A DNA stretch of 55,555 nucleotides, from positions 1-55,555 of the forward strand of contig JAQXQN010000019.1 in NCBI GenBank assembly GCA_029101185.1, in the 5' to 3' direction. Every line of letters begins with the position of its first letter. Position 1 is the first letter of the stretch. The DNA comes from Eggerthellales bacterium. GTDB lineage: Bacteria; Actinomycetota; Coriobacteriia; Coriobacteriales; Eggerthellaceae. Positions 37,429 to 46,558 of the stretch are shown here, in pieces. The notes under the pieces are model-generated. The model searched no databases. It was not told where the DNA came from and saw nothing but the letters and a program-made list of their open reading frames with translations. The translations under genes were made by a program, and so were the position numbers.

Positions 37429-38820
37429 ATGACCCATTCTGAGACCGTGCATTTCGTCGGTGTCGGCGGCGTTGGCATGAGCGGCATTGCCGCCATCGCA
37501 TCCCGCCTGGGTATGAAGGTGTCCGGATCCGACATGAAGGCGTCCCGCTACACGCAGCAGCTGGTAGACGCCGGAGTCGAGGTTCATATCGGCCATGCGG
37601 CGCAGAACGTGCCCGAGGACTGCGACGTGGTGGTGGCCTCAACCGCCATCCCCGAGACCAATCCCGAGATTATCCAGGCCCGCGCGGCCGGCATCCCTGT
37701 GTGGCAGCGGGCGGCCATGCTTGCCAAGCTCGGAGAGGGGAAAAAGACCCTTGCCGCAGCGGGCACCCACGGTAAGACCACCACATCCTCCATGCTCGCC
37801 CAGGCCATTGATGCTTTGGGGCTTGAGCCAAGCTTCGTGGTAGGCGGTATTGTGGGGCACTACGGCACCAACGCCGGATACGGAGCGGGGGACTACTACG
37901 TGGTGGAGGCCGACGAATCCGACGGGTCCTTCCTGCGCCTGTCTCCCTATGTGGCCCTGGTCACCAACGTGGAGGCGGATCATCTGGACCACTACACCGG
38001 CGGCCTTGCCCAGATTCGCCAGGCGTTCTACGACTTCATGGCATCCGTGCCCGACCAGGGCGCCGTGGTGGTCTGCGCCCAGGACCCTTCCCTGGTAGAG
38101 CTTGCCCAGTCCACGGGTAAACGGGTGGTGACCTACGGTTTTACCCAGGAAAGCCAGGTGCGGGTGTCGGATTACGCCACCAAGGGGGTCTCCTCCTCCT
38201 TTACCGTCACCTTCCCCGATGGCACCTGCATTCAGGCGGGTCTTGCCAAGAATCCCGGTATGCACAACGCCCTCAACACCGCAGGAGTGCTTGCGGTGGT
38301 TTGGGCCCTAGGATACGACGTGGAGGTTGCCGCCGCGGGGCTTCGGGACTATGCCGGGGTGGCCCGCAGGTTTGATATGAAGGGCGAAGCGGACGGTGTG
38401 TGCGTGGTGGACGATTACGCCCATCATCCCACGGAGATATCCGCGACCCTCACCGCCGCTGCCGGCCTTGACTTCAAGCGGGTGGTGGTCCTGTTCCAGC
38501 CACATAGGTATTCTCGCACCCAGTCTTTGGTGGACTCCTTTGCCACCTGCTTTGTCGGCGCAGACAAATTGGTGGTGATGGATGTGTATGGCGCAGGTGA
38601 GGCTCCCATAGAGGGGGTGTCCGGCAAGTTGATCGCCGACGCGGTGGCCGCATCTGGCACTGTGGCGGAGGTGGACTACGTGGCGGATTTCGACGCCACC
38701 CCCCAGGCGCTCCTTGATATCCTCCAGCCCGGTGATTTGCTTTTGACCATGGGCGCCGGTACGGTGACTACCATCGGCCCGAAGGTCTTAAGCAGCCTGG
38801 CCCGACGGGGACAGGAGTAG
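37429..38820 (+). CDS. murC: UDP-MurNAc-L-alanine ligase
   Basis: First of the Mur ligases: attaches L-Ala to UDP-MurNAc. The 463 residues start at ATG 37429, behind AGAGGAG; the track's ATG at 37402 has no site and adds nine unconserved residues. VHFVGVGGVGMSGIA (about 5-19) is the N-terminal Rossmann motif, GTHGKTTTSSML near 110-121 the P-loop, EADESDGSFL near 158-167 the metal-binding stretch, and DDYAHHPTEI near 327-336 is characteristic of MurC. murB begins one base after the stop. Confidence 0.98.
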   Translation: MTHSETVHFVGVGGVGMSGIAAIASRLGMKVSGSDMKASRYTQQLVDAGVEVHIGHAAQNVPEDCDVVVASTAIPETNPEIIQARAAGIPVWQRAAMLAKLGEGKKTLAAAGTHGKTTTSSMLAQAIDALGLEPSFVVGGIVGHYGTNAGYGAGDYYVVEADESDGSFLRLSPYVALVTNVEADHLDHYTGGLAQIRQAFYDFMASVPDQGAVVVCAQDPSLVELAQSTGKRVVTYGFTQESQVRVSDYATKGVSSSFTVTFPDGTCIQAGLAKNPGMHNALNTAGVLAVVWALGYDVEVAAAGLRDYAGVARRFDMKGEADGVCVVDDYAHHPTEISATLTAAAGLDFKRVVVLFQPHRYSRTQSLVDSFATCFVGADKLVVMDVYGAGEAPIEGVSGKLIADAVAASGTVAEVDYVADFDATPQALLDILQPGDLLLTMGAGTVTTIGPKVLSSLARRGQE

Positions 38821-38821
38821 G

Positions 38822-39730
38822 GTGGATGCCCTGATCAGGGCCCTTCGCTGGGATTTCAATGGTGAGATCCTGGTGGATGAGCCCATGTCCAAGCACACCA
38901 CCTATAAAATCGGCGGGCCCGCGAGCTACTTCGTCACCGTAGATGACCTGGGTTCCCTGACCACCCTATGCAAGGCCCTCGAGGGGCTGGGCTGGGTGTG
39001 GTTTGTCATCGGGTCGGGGTCAAACCTCCTGGTCAGCGATGAAGGCTTTGCCGGTGTGGTCATAAAACTTGGCGAAGCGTTCGACGGGTGCAAGTATGAT
39101 CCTGAAACGGGGATCATCTCCGCCGGATGTGCCTGCAGACTTTCTCGGGTGGTCAGCGAAGCGGCAACCCAAAACCGCAGTGGTATGGAGTTTGCCGTCG
39201 GGACCCCGGGCACCGTAGGCGGTGCCCTGCGGATGAACGCGGGTACGAGCAGAGATTACCTGGGGTCTCGGGTGGTAAGCGTCACAACCCTGCGTCCCGG
39301 AATGGGGCTGGTGAAGTATGACGCCGCGGAGATATCCTGGTCGTACCGCTCCTCGAGCATCCCTGCGGATGAAATCATCGTGGAATGCGAGATTGCTACC
39401 CGCCAGCCTGAGGACGATGACGTACGGGGCCGGATGATCCGCGCCCTTGAGCGGCGCAAGAAGACCCAACCCTTAGGGCTTCCCTCCTGCGGCAGCGTGT
39501 TTCAAAACCCGGAGAAGGACTCCGCCGGGCGCCTCATAGAGAATGTGGGCCTCAAAGGCGCGTCCTGCGGCGGGGCGGCCTTTTCCTCCCTGCACGCCAA
39601 TTTCATTGTGAACACGGGACAGGCCACCGCAGACGAGGTGCTCACCCTGATACATGCGGCCCAGGACGCCGTGATGGACAAGTACCAGATTCATCTCACA
39701 CCGGAGGTCAGGTTCCTTGGATTCTCGTGA
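38822..39730 (+). CDS. murB: UDP-N-acetylenolpyruvoylglucosamine reductase
   Basis: NADPH- and FAD-dependent enzyme that makes UDP-MurNAc. The 302 residues begin at a GTG with GGAGTAGG upstream. FAD-domain marks are MSKHTTYKIGGPASYF (about 22-37) and IGSGSNLLVSDEG near 62-74; EFAVGTPGTVGGALRMNAG near 122-140 is the family signature; and PSCGSVFQNP near 221-230 holds the proton-donor Ser. It lacks the long insert of the E. coli type, so it is a type II enzyme. The ftsQ start overlaps its end by 14 bases. Confidence 0.97.
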   Translation: MDALIRALRWDFNGEILVDEPMSKHTTYKIGGPASYFVTVDDLGSLTTLCKALEGLGWVWFVIGSGSNLLVSDEGFAGVVIKLGEAFDGCKYDPETGIISAGCACRLSRVVSEAATQNRSGMEFAVGTPGTVGGALRMNAGTSRDYLGSRVVSVTTLRPGMGLVKYDAAEISWSYRSSSIPADEIIVECEIATRQPEDDDVRGRMIRALERRKKTQPLGLPSCGSVFQNPEKDSAGRLIENVGLKGASCGGAAFSSLHANFIVNTGQATADEVLTLIHAAQDAVMDKYQIHLTPEVRFLGFS

Positions 39731-40859
39731 TAACAGGACAACCCGGCGACGTCGGAGCGACTCTCGGCCCACCTCCCGGCCGAGCCAGGATTCTTACTCT
39801 CGCAGGCCCGCCTCTTCGGGTCAGGAGCCCTTTTCTCGAAGGCCAGTCTCATCAGGCCGGAGTGCTGCCCAGTCTCCCACTCGCAGATCCGCTTCATCTG
39901 GGTCGGGATCCGCTCCTCGGGTCACCACGGTGCGCGTGGGTGACTTGCGCCGAGAGCAGCAGCGGGACGCCCGCCGCAGCGCTACCCGCCAGCCCTCCAC
40001 CCGCAAGTCCCAAAGGCCAACGCGTCAGCCCCACAACCGCCGCCAGTCAACGGATCTCGAGGATCGCCAGCGGAGGGTCGAGCGGCAGTACCGCTCCCAT
40101 GTGTTCAAGCTCATCTGTGCCCTCGCCTTTGTGGTGCTGCTTATCGGCGGTGGGCTTGGGGTGTATTTCTCCAACCTGTTCTCCATCCAACAGGTCCAGG
40201 TAGAGGGCGTGGCTCATCTTACGGATGCCGAAATGACCGAGCTTGCTGCGGTTCCCTCAGACACTACTCTACTGCGGGTAGACACTGCAGAGATAGAGCG
40301 CAACGTGGCTCGGGACTCATGGGTTGCTTCCGTGAAGGTCACCAGGAGTTTTCCTAGCACCCTGGTAATCACCGTCAAGGAGCGGGAGGTTGCCGCGGTG
40401 GTGCAGATCTATGATGACACAGGAGCCCCAAGCTCTCTGTGGGCGCTTGCGTCAGATGGTATCTGGCTGTGCCCCATCCCCGAGGAGGGCACCCCTGAGG
40501 CCGAGACGGTAAGCCCTCAGCTGCTTGAGGATAGGCAGACCGCCCTGCTCATCACCGACGTGCCCTACGGCACGGTGCCAGAGGTAGGGGCGGTGTGCGA
40601 GGATCCGAGCGTGCTTAACGCCCTTGGCGTGGTCAATGGCCTTACCACGCAGCTGCGAGACCAGGTGCGCAGCGTGTCCGCCACTGCGGAGGACAACGCC
40701 ACCATCACCCTGCAGTCTGGGGTGGAGATCGCCTTCGGTGACGACGAGGACGTGCGCAACAAGGAGCGGGTGTGCCTAGAGATCATGGAGCAGTATCCGG
40801 ACTCGGTGTCCTACATCAATGTCCGGGTGGTCTCAAGCCCCACCTGGAGGTCCGTCTAG
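39717..40859 (+). CDS. ftsQ: Cell division protein FtsQ/DivIB
   Basis: Bitopic divisome protein linking FtsL/FtsB to the septal synthase. The 380 residues begin at a TTG inside murB, with GGAGG nine bases upstream; no ATG occurs in this frame until well into the protein, so a rare start is likely. A 135-residue Ser/Arg-rich cytoplasmic tail, with SRRPxSSG-like repeats, is followed by one membrane helix (about 136-158) and the POTRA domain beginning at FSIQQVQVEGVAHLTDAEM (about 160-178), then the FtsQ beta domain. The tail is long for the family. ftsZ comes next, with no ftsA. Confidence 0.93.
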   Translation: MDSRDNRTTRRRRSDSRPTSRPSQDSYSRRPASSGQEPFSRRPVSSGRSAAQSPTRRSASSGSGSAPRVTTVRVGDLRREQQRDARRSATRQPSTRKSQRPTRQPHNRRQSTDLEDRQRRVERQYRSHVFKLICALAFVVLLIGGGLGVYFSNLFSIQQVQVEGVAHLTDAEMTELAAVPSDTTLLRVDTAEIERNVARDSWVASVKVTRSFPSTLVITVKEREVAAVVQIYDDTGAPSSLWALASDGIWLCPIPEEGTPEAETVSPQLLEDRQTALLITDVPYGTVPEVGAVCEDPSVLNALGVVNGLTTQLRDQVRSVSATAEDNATITLQSGVEIAFGDDEDVRNKERVCLEIMEQYPDSVSYINVRVVSSPTWRSV

Positions 40860-40912
40860 CCTTCCCTCATGGAACTTCGGCGAATGTTGGTTACCTGAAG
40901 TGACTTAGGTTC

Positions 40913-40940
40913 TTGCAATGTCCGTCGGTTCGTGTAAAGT
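40913..40940 (+). promoter_or_regulatory. ftsZ promoter
   Basis: TTGCAA (40913-40918) and TAAAGT (40935-40940) are 16 bases apart, 92 bases before ftsZ in the 170-base gap after ftsQ. It would let ftsZ be expressed more strongly than the rest of the dcw cluster, which is common. Confidence 0.65.
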
Positions 40941-41031
40941 GAACGCGAAGCCCTGACGTGCCTTGACGTGCGCACATGTGGGGCAGAGCACAAAAACGCA
41001 GTAGTGAAACGTAGCACTTGTGGAGGATGCA

Positions 41032-42213
41032 ATGCCTAATACCAATGGAACTGACCATCTTGCCGCGATTAAGGTCGTAGGCGTAGGCGGCGGCGGGTGC
41101 AATGCGGTCAACCGCATGGTGGAAGCCGGCGTCAAGGGCGTGGAGTTCATCGCCGTCAACACTGACCGCCAGGCGCTCATGCTCTCTTCGGCGGACAAGA
41201 CCATCCACATCGGGGCAGAGCTGACCCGTGGCCTTGGTGCCGGGGCCAACCCTCAGATTGGCTGCCAGGCCGCAGAGGAGTCCCGACAGGAGATCCGCGA
41301 CGCACTATCCGGCGCGGATATGGTGTTCGTCACCGCCGGTGAAGGCGGCGGGACCGGCACGGGAGCCGCCCCTATCGTGGCGGAGATTGCCCGTGAGGAG
41401 ATCGGTGCCCTTACCGTAGGTGTGGTTACCAAGCCCTTCAACTTTGAGGGACGCCTTCGTCGCAACCAGGCGGAGCAGGGCTGCGACCTGCTTTCCCAGA
41501 AGGTGGACACCCTGATTGTGATTCCCAATGACCGCCTGCTTGAGGTCATTGACAAGAAGACCTCCGTGCTTGACGCCTTCCGCATCGCGGATGACACCCT
41601 GCGCCAGGGCATCCAGGGCGTTACGGACCTGATCACCATCCCCGGTCTTATCAACCTTGACTTCGCCGACATCCGCACCGTTATGAAGGACGCCGGCACC
41701 GCTATGATGGGCATCGGCTTTGGCACCGGTGAGAACCGCGCCTACGATGCCGCTACCCAGGCCATCAACTCCAACCTGCTCGAGGCATCCATCCAGGGTG
41801 CCAGCAGGGTCCTGTTCTCTATCGCCGGCGGCTCCGACCTCACCCTTGCCGAGGTTGACGCGGCTGCCCGCACCATGGAGTCCGTCATCGATGAGGACGC
41901 CAATATCATCTACGGCCAGATTATCGACGAGTCCCTGGGAGACCAGGTGCGCATCACCGTCATCGCCACCGGATTTACCCGGGTCGCTGCGCCTGCCGCC
42001 AAGGAGCAGACCCCCCGTATGGATTTGTTCTCCACCCCTGCCCCCCAGGCTCAGCCCCGGGAGACCTACACCTCCAACCAGAGCCATCCTGCCGCCCCCG
42101 TGGCAACCTCTGGCGCCGCAAGCTCCTTTGGTTCCTCCATGTCCGGGCAGAACATGTCGGGCTCCCGCGTGACTGATGAGGATTACATCCCCGATTTCCT
42201 GCGCCGCCGCTAA
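41032..42213 (+). CDS. ftsZ: Cell division GTPase FtsZ
   Basis: Tubulin-like GTPase that forms the division ring. The 393 residues start at ATG 41032 after GGAGG; the track start 12 bases earlier overlaps that site. [17 protein letters not shown] (about 13-29) is the first nucleotide loop, GGGTGTG (105-111) the tubulin signature, and [11 protein letters not shown] near 205-215 the T7 region. A linker of about 45 residues ends in the conserved C-terminal peptide [11 protein letters not shown], which would bind SepF, encoded three genes downstream. No FtsA or ZipA is present. Confidence 0.99.
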   Translation: MPNTNGTDHLAAIKVVGVGGGGCNAVNRMVEAGVKGVEFIAVNTDRQALMLSSADKTIHIGAELTRGLGAGANPQIGCQAAEESRQEIRDALSGADMVFVTAGEGGGTGTGAAPIVAEIAREEIGALTVGVVTKPFNFEGRLRRNQAEQGCDLLSQKVDTLIVIPNDRLLEVIDKKTSVLDAFRIADDTLRQGIQGVTDLITIPGLINLDFADIRTVMKDAGTAMMGIGFGTGENRAYDAATQAINSNLLEASIQGASRVLFSIAGGSDLTLAEVDAAARTMESVIDEDANIIYGQIIDESLGDQVRITVIATGFTRVAAPAAKEQTPRMDLFSTPAPQAQPRETYTSNQSHPAAPVATSGAASSFGSSMSGQNMSGSRVTDEDYIPDFLRRR

Positions 42214-42235
42214 TCAATAGCCCGCAGCCATAGCC

Positions 42236-43114
42236 ATGACTTCAAAGACGGCCCTCCGATTGCCCATCCCAAAGCTTCGTGAGGGCCGCTTTGCGTTGCC
42301 TGACTCGTGTACTCAGGTCACTTCGTCATATATACGGGCATACACCGATGAGGCCCTCTTTGCCGCCACCGGAGTGAGGGTTGCTTTTACCACCAGGGAT
42401 GGGGGAGTGTCGCGCCCTCCCTTTGACTCCCTGAACCTGAGTCCCTTTATTGGGGATGACGAAGCGTGCGTCGCCCGCAACAAATCCCTGTTGTGTGCCG
42501 CCTTTGGCGCACAAGAGAGCCTGCTTATTCAGCCTAAGCAGGTCCATGGCGCCCGAATTGTGGAGTGCTCCCATTCCGCTTACGTCCCCCAGGTCGCTCA
42601 GGAGGCTCTTGAAGGGGCGGATGGGGTGGTGGTGTATTGCCCTGAGGTGTCCGCGTTGTTGTGCTTTGCGGATTGCGTGCCAGTGATTATTGTGGAGCCG
42701 GGGGGATGCTTTGCAGTGGTGCATGCGGGATGGCGGGGTGTTGACGGGCGTATTGCCCAGCAGGCCCTTGAGATGCTATGCGCCAGGACTCAGGCGCCGC
42801 CCCATGAATGCAACGTGTATCTGGGCCCCCATATCAGGTCCTGTCATTTTGAAGTAGGGCCTGAGGTAATGAACCGTTTCGTGTCGAATTTCGGTTTGGG
42901 GTGTTTGGCGGATCAGGGACATGTAGACTTACGCATCGCCCTTGAGGTCCAGCTTCTAGAAGCAGGAGCCTCGGCAGAGCGCATTTGCGATATGGGCACG
43001 TGCACCGTCTGCGACGGCGGTGAGGAGTTCTTCTCCTACCGCCTGACACAGGGCACCTGCGGCCGCCATGGCGCGTTTGCCGTGAGGGTTTCTAGCGGTA
43101 CTGTTGGTGCCTGA
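42236..43114 (+). CDS. pgeF: Purine nucleoside phosphorylase / laccase-domain protein PgeF (YfiH)
   Basis: Belongs to the YfiH/LACC1 copper-zinc fold family, whose members act on purine nucleosides and, in E. coli, remove misplaced Ser in peptidoglycan precursors; the latter role suits its position after ftsZ. The 292 residues have FTTRDGGVSRPPFDSLNLS near 51-69, the His/Cys metal residues in LLCFADCVPVI (about 139-149) and VVHAGWRGVDGR (about 159-170), and the His of LGPHIRSCHFEVG near 199-211. A possible 30-residue N-terminal extension precedes the domain. No clear ribosome site is seen before the ATG; the gene is 22 bases after ftsZ. Confidence 0.92.
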   Translation: MTSKTALRLPIPKLREGRFALPDSCTQVTSSYIRAYTDEALFAATGVRVAFTTRDGGVSRPPFDSLNLSPFIGDDEACVARNKSLLCAAFGAQESLLIQPKQVHGARIVECSHSAYVPQVAQEALEGADGVVVYCPEVSALLCFADCVPVIIVEPGGCFAVVHAGWRGVDGRIAQQALEMLCARTQAPPHECNVYLGPHIRSCHFEVGPEVMNRFVSNFGLGCLADQGHVDLRIALEVQLLEAGASAERICDMGTCTVCDGGEEFFSYRLTQGTCGRHGAFAVRVSSGTVGA

Positions 43115-43148
43115 TACAAATGTGGGATAAGAAGGGGAAGATCACCTC

Positions 43149-43850
43149 ATGACTCAGTTGCAGGGAATAGGGAAGCGGGCCTGCCAGATTAGGGCCACCA
43201 TCTCCGAGGCCTGCGCCCAATCGGGAAGAGACCCCCAAGAAGTGCTGCTCATCGGCGTGTCGAAGACGGTAGACGTTGACGCGGTGGAGCAGGCAATAAC
43301 CGCCGGAATCCATGACTTCGGAGAGAACCGTCCCTGCGAGCTTGCTCGCAAGCACGACGCCTTCCCCGAGCAGCGATGGCACTTCATCGGCAATATCCAA
43401 TCCCGCCAGCTTAATCAGGTGGTGGGAAGGGCGTATCTGATTCACTCCCTGTGGGATAGGGACCACGCCTCTCGCATTGACCGTCTTGCCGCGGCAGCGG
43501 GGGTCATCCAGGACGTGCTGATTGAGGTCAACGATGGAGAGGACAACAAGCAGGGCCTTGACCCGCGGGACCTCTGGCCCATGCTTGAACACTGCGCCAC
43601 CCTTCCTCATCTGCGTGTGCGGGGGCTGATGATCATGGCTCCCGCCCATGACCCCCAAAGGGCCCGCCAGACCTTCGCCTCCCTGGCTTGCCTGAGGGAT
43701 GAGACCGCCCATCGCCTGGTGGCATTAGGGGCTGACAACATTGCTCTGGATGAACTTTCGATGGGAATGACCGACGATTACCCCTTGGCAATCCTTGAAG
43801 GGGCTACTATGGTGCGGGTGGGTCGTGCACTATTCAGTGAAGATTCGTAG
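43149..43850 (+). CDS. PLP homeostasis protein (YggS/PLPBP family)
   Basis: Carries pyridoxal phosphate and helps control the cell's PLP pool; no enzyme activity is established for the family. The 233 residues are a standard size. The PLP Lys is in LIGVSKTVD (about 34-42), followed by DFGENRPCELARKHD near 57-71, HFIGNIQSRQL near 78-88 and LSMGMTDDYPLAI near 200-212, all family marks. The gene lies between ftsZ-pgeF and sepF, its usual neighbourhood in Gram-positive bacteria and actinomycetes. Confidence 0.96.
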   Translation: MTQLQGIGKRACQIRATISEACAQSGRDPQEVLLIGVSKTVDVDAVEQAITAGIHDFGENRPCELARKHDAFPEQRWHFIGNIQSRQLNQVVGRAYLIHSLWDRDHASRIDRLAAAAGVIQDVLIEVNDGEDNKQGLDPRDLWPMLEHCATLPHLRVRGLMIMAPAHDPQRARQTFASLACLRDETAHRLVALGADNIALDELSMGMTDDYPLAILEGATMVRVGRALFSEDS

Positions 43851-43884
43851 CAACGCATGGCCCCGGCATAGATAGGTGAACACT

Positions 43885-44772
43885 ATGGAACTGAGAATCC
43901 CCCAGTTTGAAGATTTGAAGGGAAGGCTGGGCTTTAAGGGCTCAAGCGCCTCCTCTTCACAAGCACCCCAGGATGAGTATTCCGACGGGTATCAGGACGA
44001 GTATTTTGACGACTACGGTGAGTACGGTTACGACGACTCTGCGGATTACACTGAGTATGAGGCCGCGTCTAGCCGCATTCCCGCCCACGCCTCGGGTTCC
44101 TCGACCTCGGGTTTGGCCAGCTCCACGCTGGCATCCGCTGGCTCTGCAAATCGCGGTAGTAGCGCGCGGCTGGTAAGCGCTCAGGACGTGCGGGCCCATA
44201 CCCGCTATACGCCTTCGGCTTCCGAGGAGGGCTACACCACTCGGGCAAGCCGGGTTGCGGCCCAGCCCGCTTCGATAGAGGAGCCCTCCGTCAGCAGGGA
44301 CCTTGCCTCCATCCAGCGGGAGGAGCAGCGCTCTCCGGGGCTTAACGGGCTATTCGTCCCGTCATCCACCCCGATAAGCAGCGCCCCCGGTAGGGCCATG
44401 GTGGCCTCTTCCGCTGAGGTCATGCGCTCCCAGCGCCAGGAGGTGTTCTCCAGCCCTGCATCCGAGCCCGCCCCCGCTGCCACCTCGGTGCCCGCGCCCA
44501 AGACTAGCTCGAGGATCCTGACGGTAATCAAGCCCGTGAGCTACAACGACGCGGAGCGGGTCTCTCGGATCATCAAGACCGGGGACGTGGCTGTCATCAG
44601 CCTCAGGGGCACCTCTGAGGCTTTGGGCAAGCGGATCTTGGACTTCAGCTTCGGCGTCGCCTGCGCTCTTGAGGCCCAGGTGGAACTGGTGTCTGCCCAG
44701 GTGTACGCCATCTGTCGTGGGGCAGAGCTGAGCGAGTCCGAAAAGGCCCGCCTGAGGGAACAGGGGCTCTAG
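43885..44772 (+). CDS. sepF: Cell division protein SepF
   Basis: Membrane anchor of FtsZ in bacteria without FtsA. The 295 residues start at ATG 43885 (AGGTGA upstream) or at the GTG nine bases earlier. The N-terminal MELRIPQFEDLKGRLGF is an amphipathic membrane-binding helix. It is followed by an acidic, Tyr/Asp-rich stretch and a very long disordered linker of about 170 residues, then the SepF core from RILTVIKPVSYNDAERVSRI (about 210-229) to the end. The linker makes it considerably longer than the 150-200 residues usual for the family. YggT and DivIVA follow, the standard order. Confidence 0.94.
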   Translation: MELRIPQFEDLKGRLGFKGSSASSSQAPQDEYSDGYQDEYFDDYGEYGYDDSADYTEYEAASSRIPAHASGSSTSGLASSTLASAGSANRGSSARLVSAQDVRAHTRYTPSASEEGYTTRASRVAAQPASIEEPSVSRDLASIQREEQRSPGLNGLFVPSSTPISSAPGRAMVASSAEVMRSQRQEVFSSPASEPAPAATSVPAPKTSSRILTVIKPVSYNDAERVSRIIKTGDVAVISLRGTSEALGKRILDFSFGVACALEAQVELVSAQVYAICRGAELSESEKARLREQGL

Positions 44773-44775
44773 GCC

Positions 44776-45030
44776 ATGCTTGGATTCATCATCTTGAAGG
44801 CCGTAGACATCTACACCTTGCTGATTGTGGTGTACGTGCTCATGTCCTGGATTCCCAACAAGCGGGGTTTTCTCGCGGACGTGGACACTGCCCTGGGTAA
44901 GCTCTGCGACCCGTATCTGGACCTGTTTCGGCGTATCATCCCCCCGGTAGGCATGGTGGACTTTTCGCCCATCGTGGCGCTGATTGCCCTGGAGCTGGTG
45001 GCCCGTCTGATTGTGGGCGTGCTGCTGTAG
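44776..45030 (+). CDS. yggT: YggT family membrane protein
   Basis: An 84-residue inner-membrane protein with two hydrophobic segments (about 4-26 and 62-84). The MSWIPN motif (about 23-28) and the loop CDPYLDLFRRIIPP (about 44-57) are the family's marks. Its function is unknown; homologues sit next to sepF and divIVA in many bacteria, which suggests a link with division or envelope growth. It starts four bases after sepF. Confidence 0.94.
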   Translation: MLGFIILKAVDIYTLLIVVYVLMSWIPNKRGFLADVDTALGKLCDPYLDLFRRIIPPVGMVDFSPIVALIALELVARLIVGVLL

Positions 45031-45116
45031 GTCCCAAGCCTTGTGTATTGAAACCGCGGCGAAGGGTGCAAAAACCGCGCGCAAGCGCCGCTTAGACCCA
45101 AAAAGGAGAATGAGAA

Positions 45117-45944
45117 ATGGCTATCACCTCTGCTGAGATTCACGAACAGGGCTTTTCCGTCACCCGTAAGGCCGGCTACGACATTGACGAAGTGGACGTG
45201 TTCCTGGAGTACGTGGCATCCGGAATTGACGCCCTTAACGCTGAGATCGAAGAGCTGCTTGCTCAAATTGACGAGCTTCAGGCCCAGGCATCCCTGGCCC
45301 CTGCGGCTGACTATGAGCCTGCGGCGGCTCCTGCGCCTCTGACCCCTGCCCATGGGGATTTCGAGGCCTCCGAGTCCGAGAAGGACGCCCGTATCGCCGA
45401 GCTTGAGGCCGCCCTGGCCGAGAAGGAGCTGGACGCTTCGGCAATTTCTAACGCCCTGGTCACCGCCCAGCGCTCTGCCCAGCTGGTGGTTGACGATGCC
45501 CGCGCCGACGCCAAGCGTATCATCGCTGAGGCTGAGGAGGACGCTGCCTCCATCATCGCCCGGGCCGAGGCCGAGAAGGAGAAGATCGAGGACACCATCG
45601 ATGCCCTTGACGCCTCCCACAAGCAGACCTGCGAGGATTACTCCGCCGCCCTGCGCGCATTTATCGAGGACGCCTCCAAGAAGCTTGACGATGTTGAGGA
45701 CGAGCTGGCCCGCAAGGAAGGCCGCAAGCAGGCCCACGCACGCTTCTCCAACCCTGCCCAGGCTCCCGTTATGAAGCCTTCCGTGGCCCCCGCCGGCACC
45801 AATGGCGCGGTGGCTCCGAGCTACGTGGCTCCCACTGCCGCAAGCGTGATGCCCGTCAGCCATGCCAAGCCCTCTGCGGTTGAGAAGGACCTGAGCGGTT
45901 TCGGCGACGCTTCTGACGCTTTTGATCTGGGAGACCTTGACTAG
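45117..45944 (+). CDS. divIVA: DivIVA domain protein (polar growth/division scaffold)
   Basis: Curvature-sensing coiled-coil scaffold at poles and septa. The 275 residues open with the membrane-binding domain, ITSAEIHEQGFSVTRKAGYDIDEVDVFLEYV (about 3-33). A coiled coil rich in Glu/Ala runs from about 36 to 210 with a low-complexity Ala/Pro break near 60-80. A disordered Ala/Pro/Val tail ends in an acidic FDLGDLD. AAAAAGGAGAATG precedes the start. It closes the dcw-linked block and is followed by a bidirectional terminator shared with RNase P RNA. Confidence 0.95.
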   Translation: MAITSAEIHEQGFSVTRKAGYDIDEVDVFLEYVASGIDALNAEIEELLAQIDELQAQASLAPAADYEPAAAPAPLTPAHGDFEASESEKDARIAELEAALAEKELDASAISNALVTAQRSAQLVVDDARADAKRIIAEAEEDAASIIARAEAEKEKIEDTIDALDASHKQTCEDYSAALRAFIEDASKKLDDVEDELARKEGRKQAHARFSNPAQAPVMKPSVAPAGTNGAVAPSYVAPTAASVMPVSHAKPSAVEKDLSGFGDASDAFDLGDLD

Positions 45945-46030
45945 GTTAGGGTTTGCCAGCGGCATCTAGCATTACTGGTGGCGCCTGGTGCCCCACAACG
46001 CCAGCAGCACCCTTTGCCTTTGATTGACGC

Positions 46031-46063
46031 ATACAAAAGCCCGCATGACGCGGGCTTTTGTAT
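46031..46063. terminator. Bidirectional terminator between divIVA and rnpB
   Basis: ATACAAAAGCCCGC pairs perfectly with GCGGGCTTTTGTAT around five bases. It ends in T-rich arms on both strands, so it serves divIVA (plus) and RNase P RNA (minus). Confidence 0.9.
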
Positions 46064-46066
46064 GCC

Positions 46067-46428
46067 GTAGCAGGCCTGTAAGCCGGGTTCTGTCTTTGAA
46101 GACGGCCATTTATCTTGGACACGCGTCACCGCGGGCCTCTTCGCGGGCTACCCGCGCACACGGAGGAGCTGAACCGCATTGTGCGCCTATTTGCCCTTGC
46201 TTCGGATGGGGTTTACCAAGCCGCGCCGTTACCAGCGCGCTGGTGCGCTCTTACCGCACCTTTCCAGCTTTTCTCCTGGCGGCAGGGCCGCTGGTTAGAG
46301 TTTCCTTTTCTATAGCACTTTCCGTCGGGTTTCCCCGCCCGGCCGTTAGCCGGCATCCCGCTCCTAGAAGCCCGGACTTTCCTCACGGGGCCGGCATGCC
46401 GCCCCGCGCGACCGTCCGGCCTGCATAG
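46067..46428 (-). ncRNA. rnpB: RNase P RNA, type A
   Basis: Catalytic RNA that trims the 5' ends of tRNAs. Read on the minus strand, the conserved GAGGAAAGTCCGGGCT near the 5' end and ACAGAACCCGGCTTACAGGCC at the 3' end are unmistakable. P1 is formed by GCAGGCC with GGCCTGC. The molecule is about 360 nt, as expected for an actinobacterial type A RNA. The ends are set from P1 and are good to a few bases. ORFs crossing it are spurious. Confidence 0.97.
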
Positions 46429-46558
46429 CGCGGGACATGGTACCACAGCCTTGAGGGAAAATCCTTTAGGTGGTATTGGCGGGTTGCAGACACTATCAAC
46501 AAATCATGGGGGTACCATAGGGACAATACGGATACCTCACAGATAAAGGAGGATCGCC

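Noticed and set aside
44811-45965. Minus-strand 384-residue ORF
   Set aside because: Shadow of yggT and divIVA; antisense of the divIVA coiled coil gives artificial Leu/Gly-rich text.
46024-46428. Plus-strand ORF of 134 residues
   Set aside because: It lies antisense to RNase P RNA and has no protein features.
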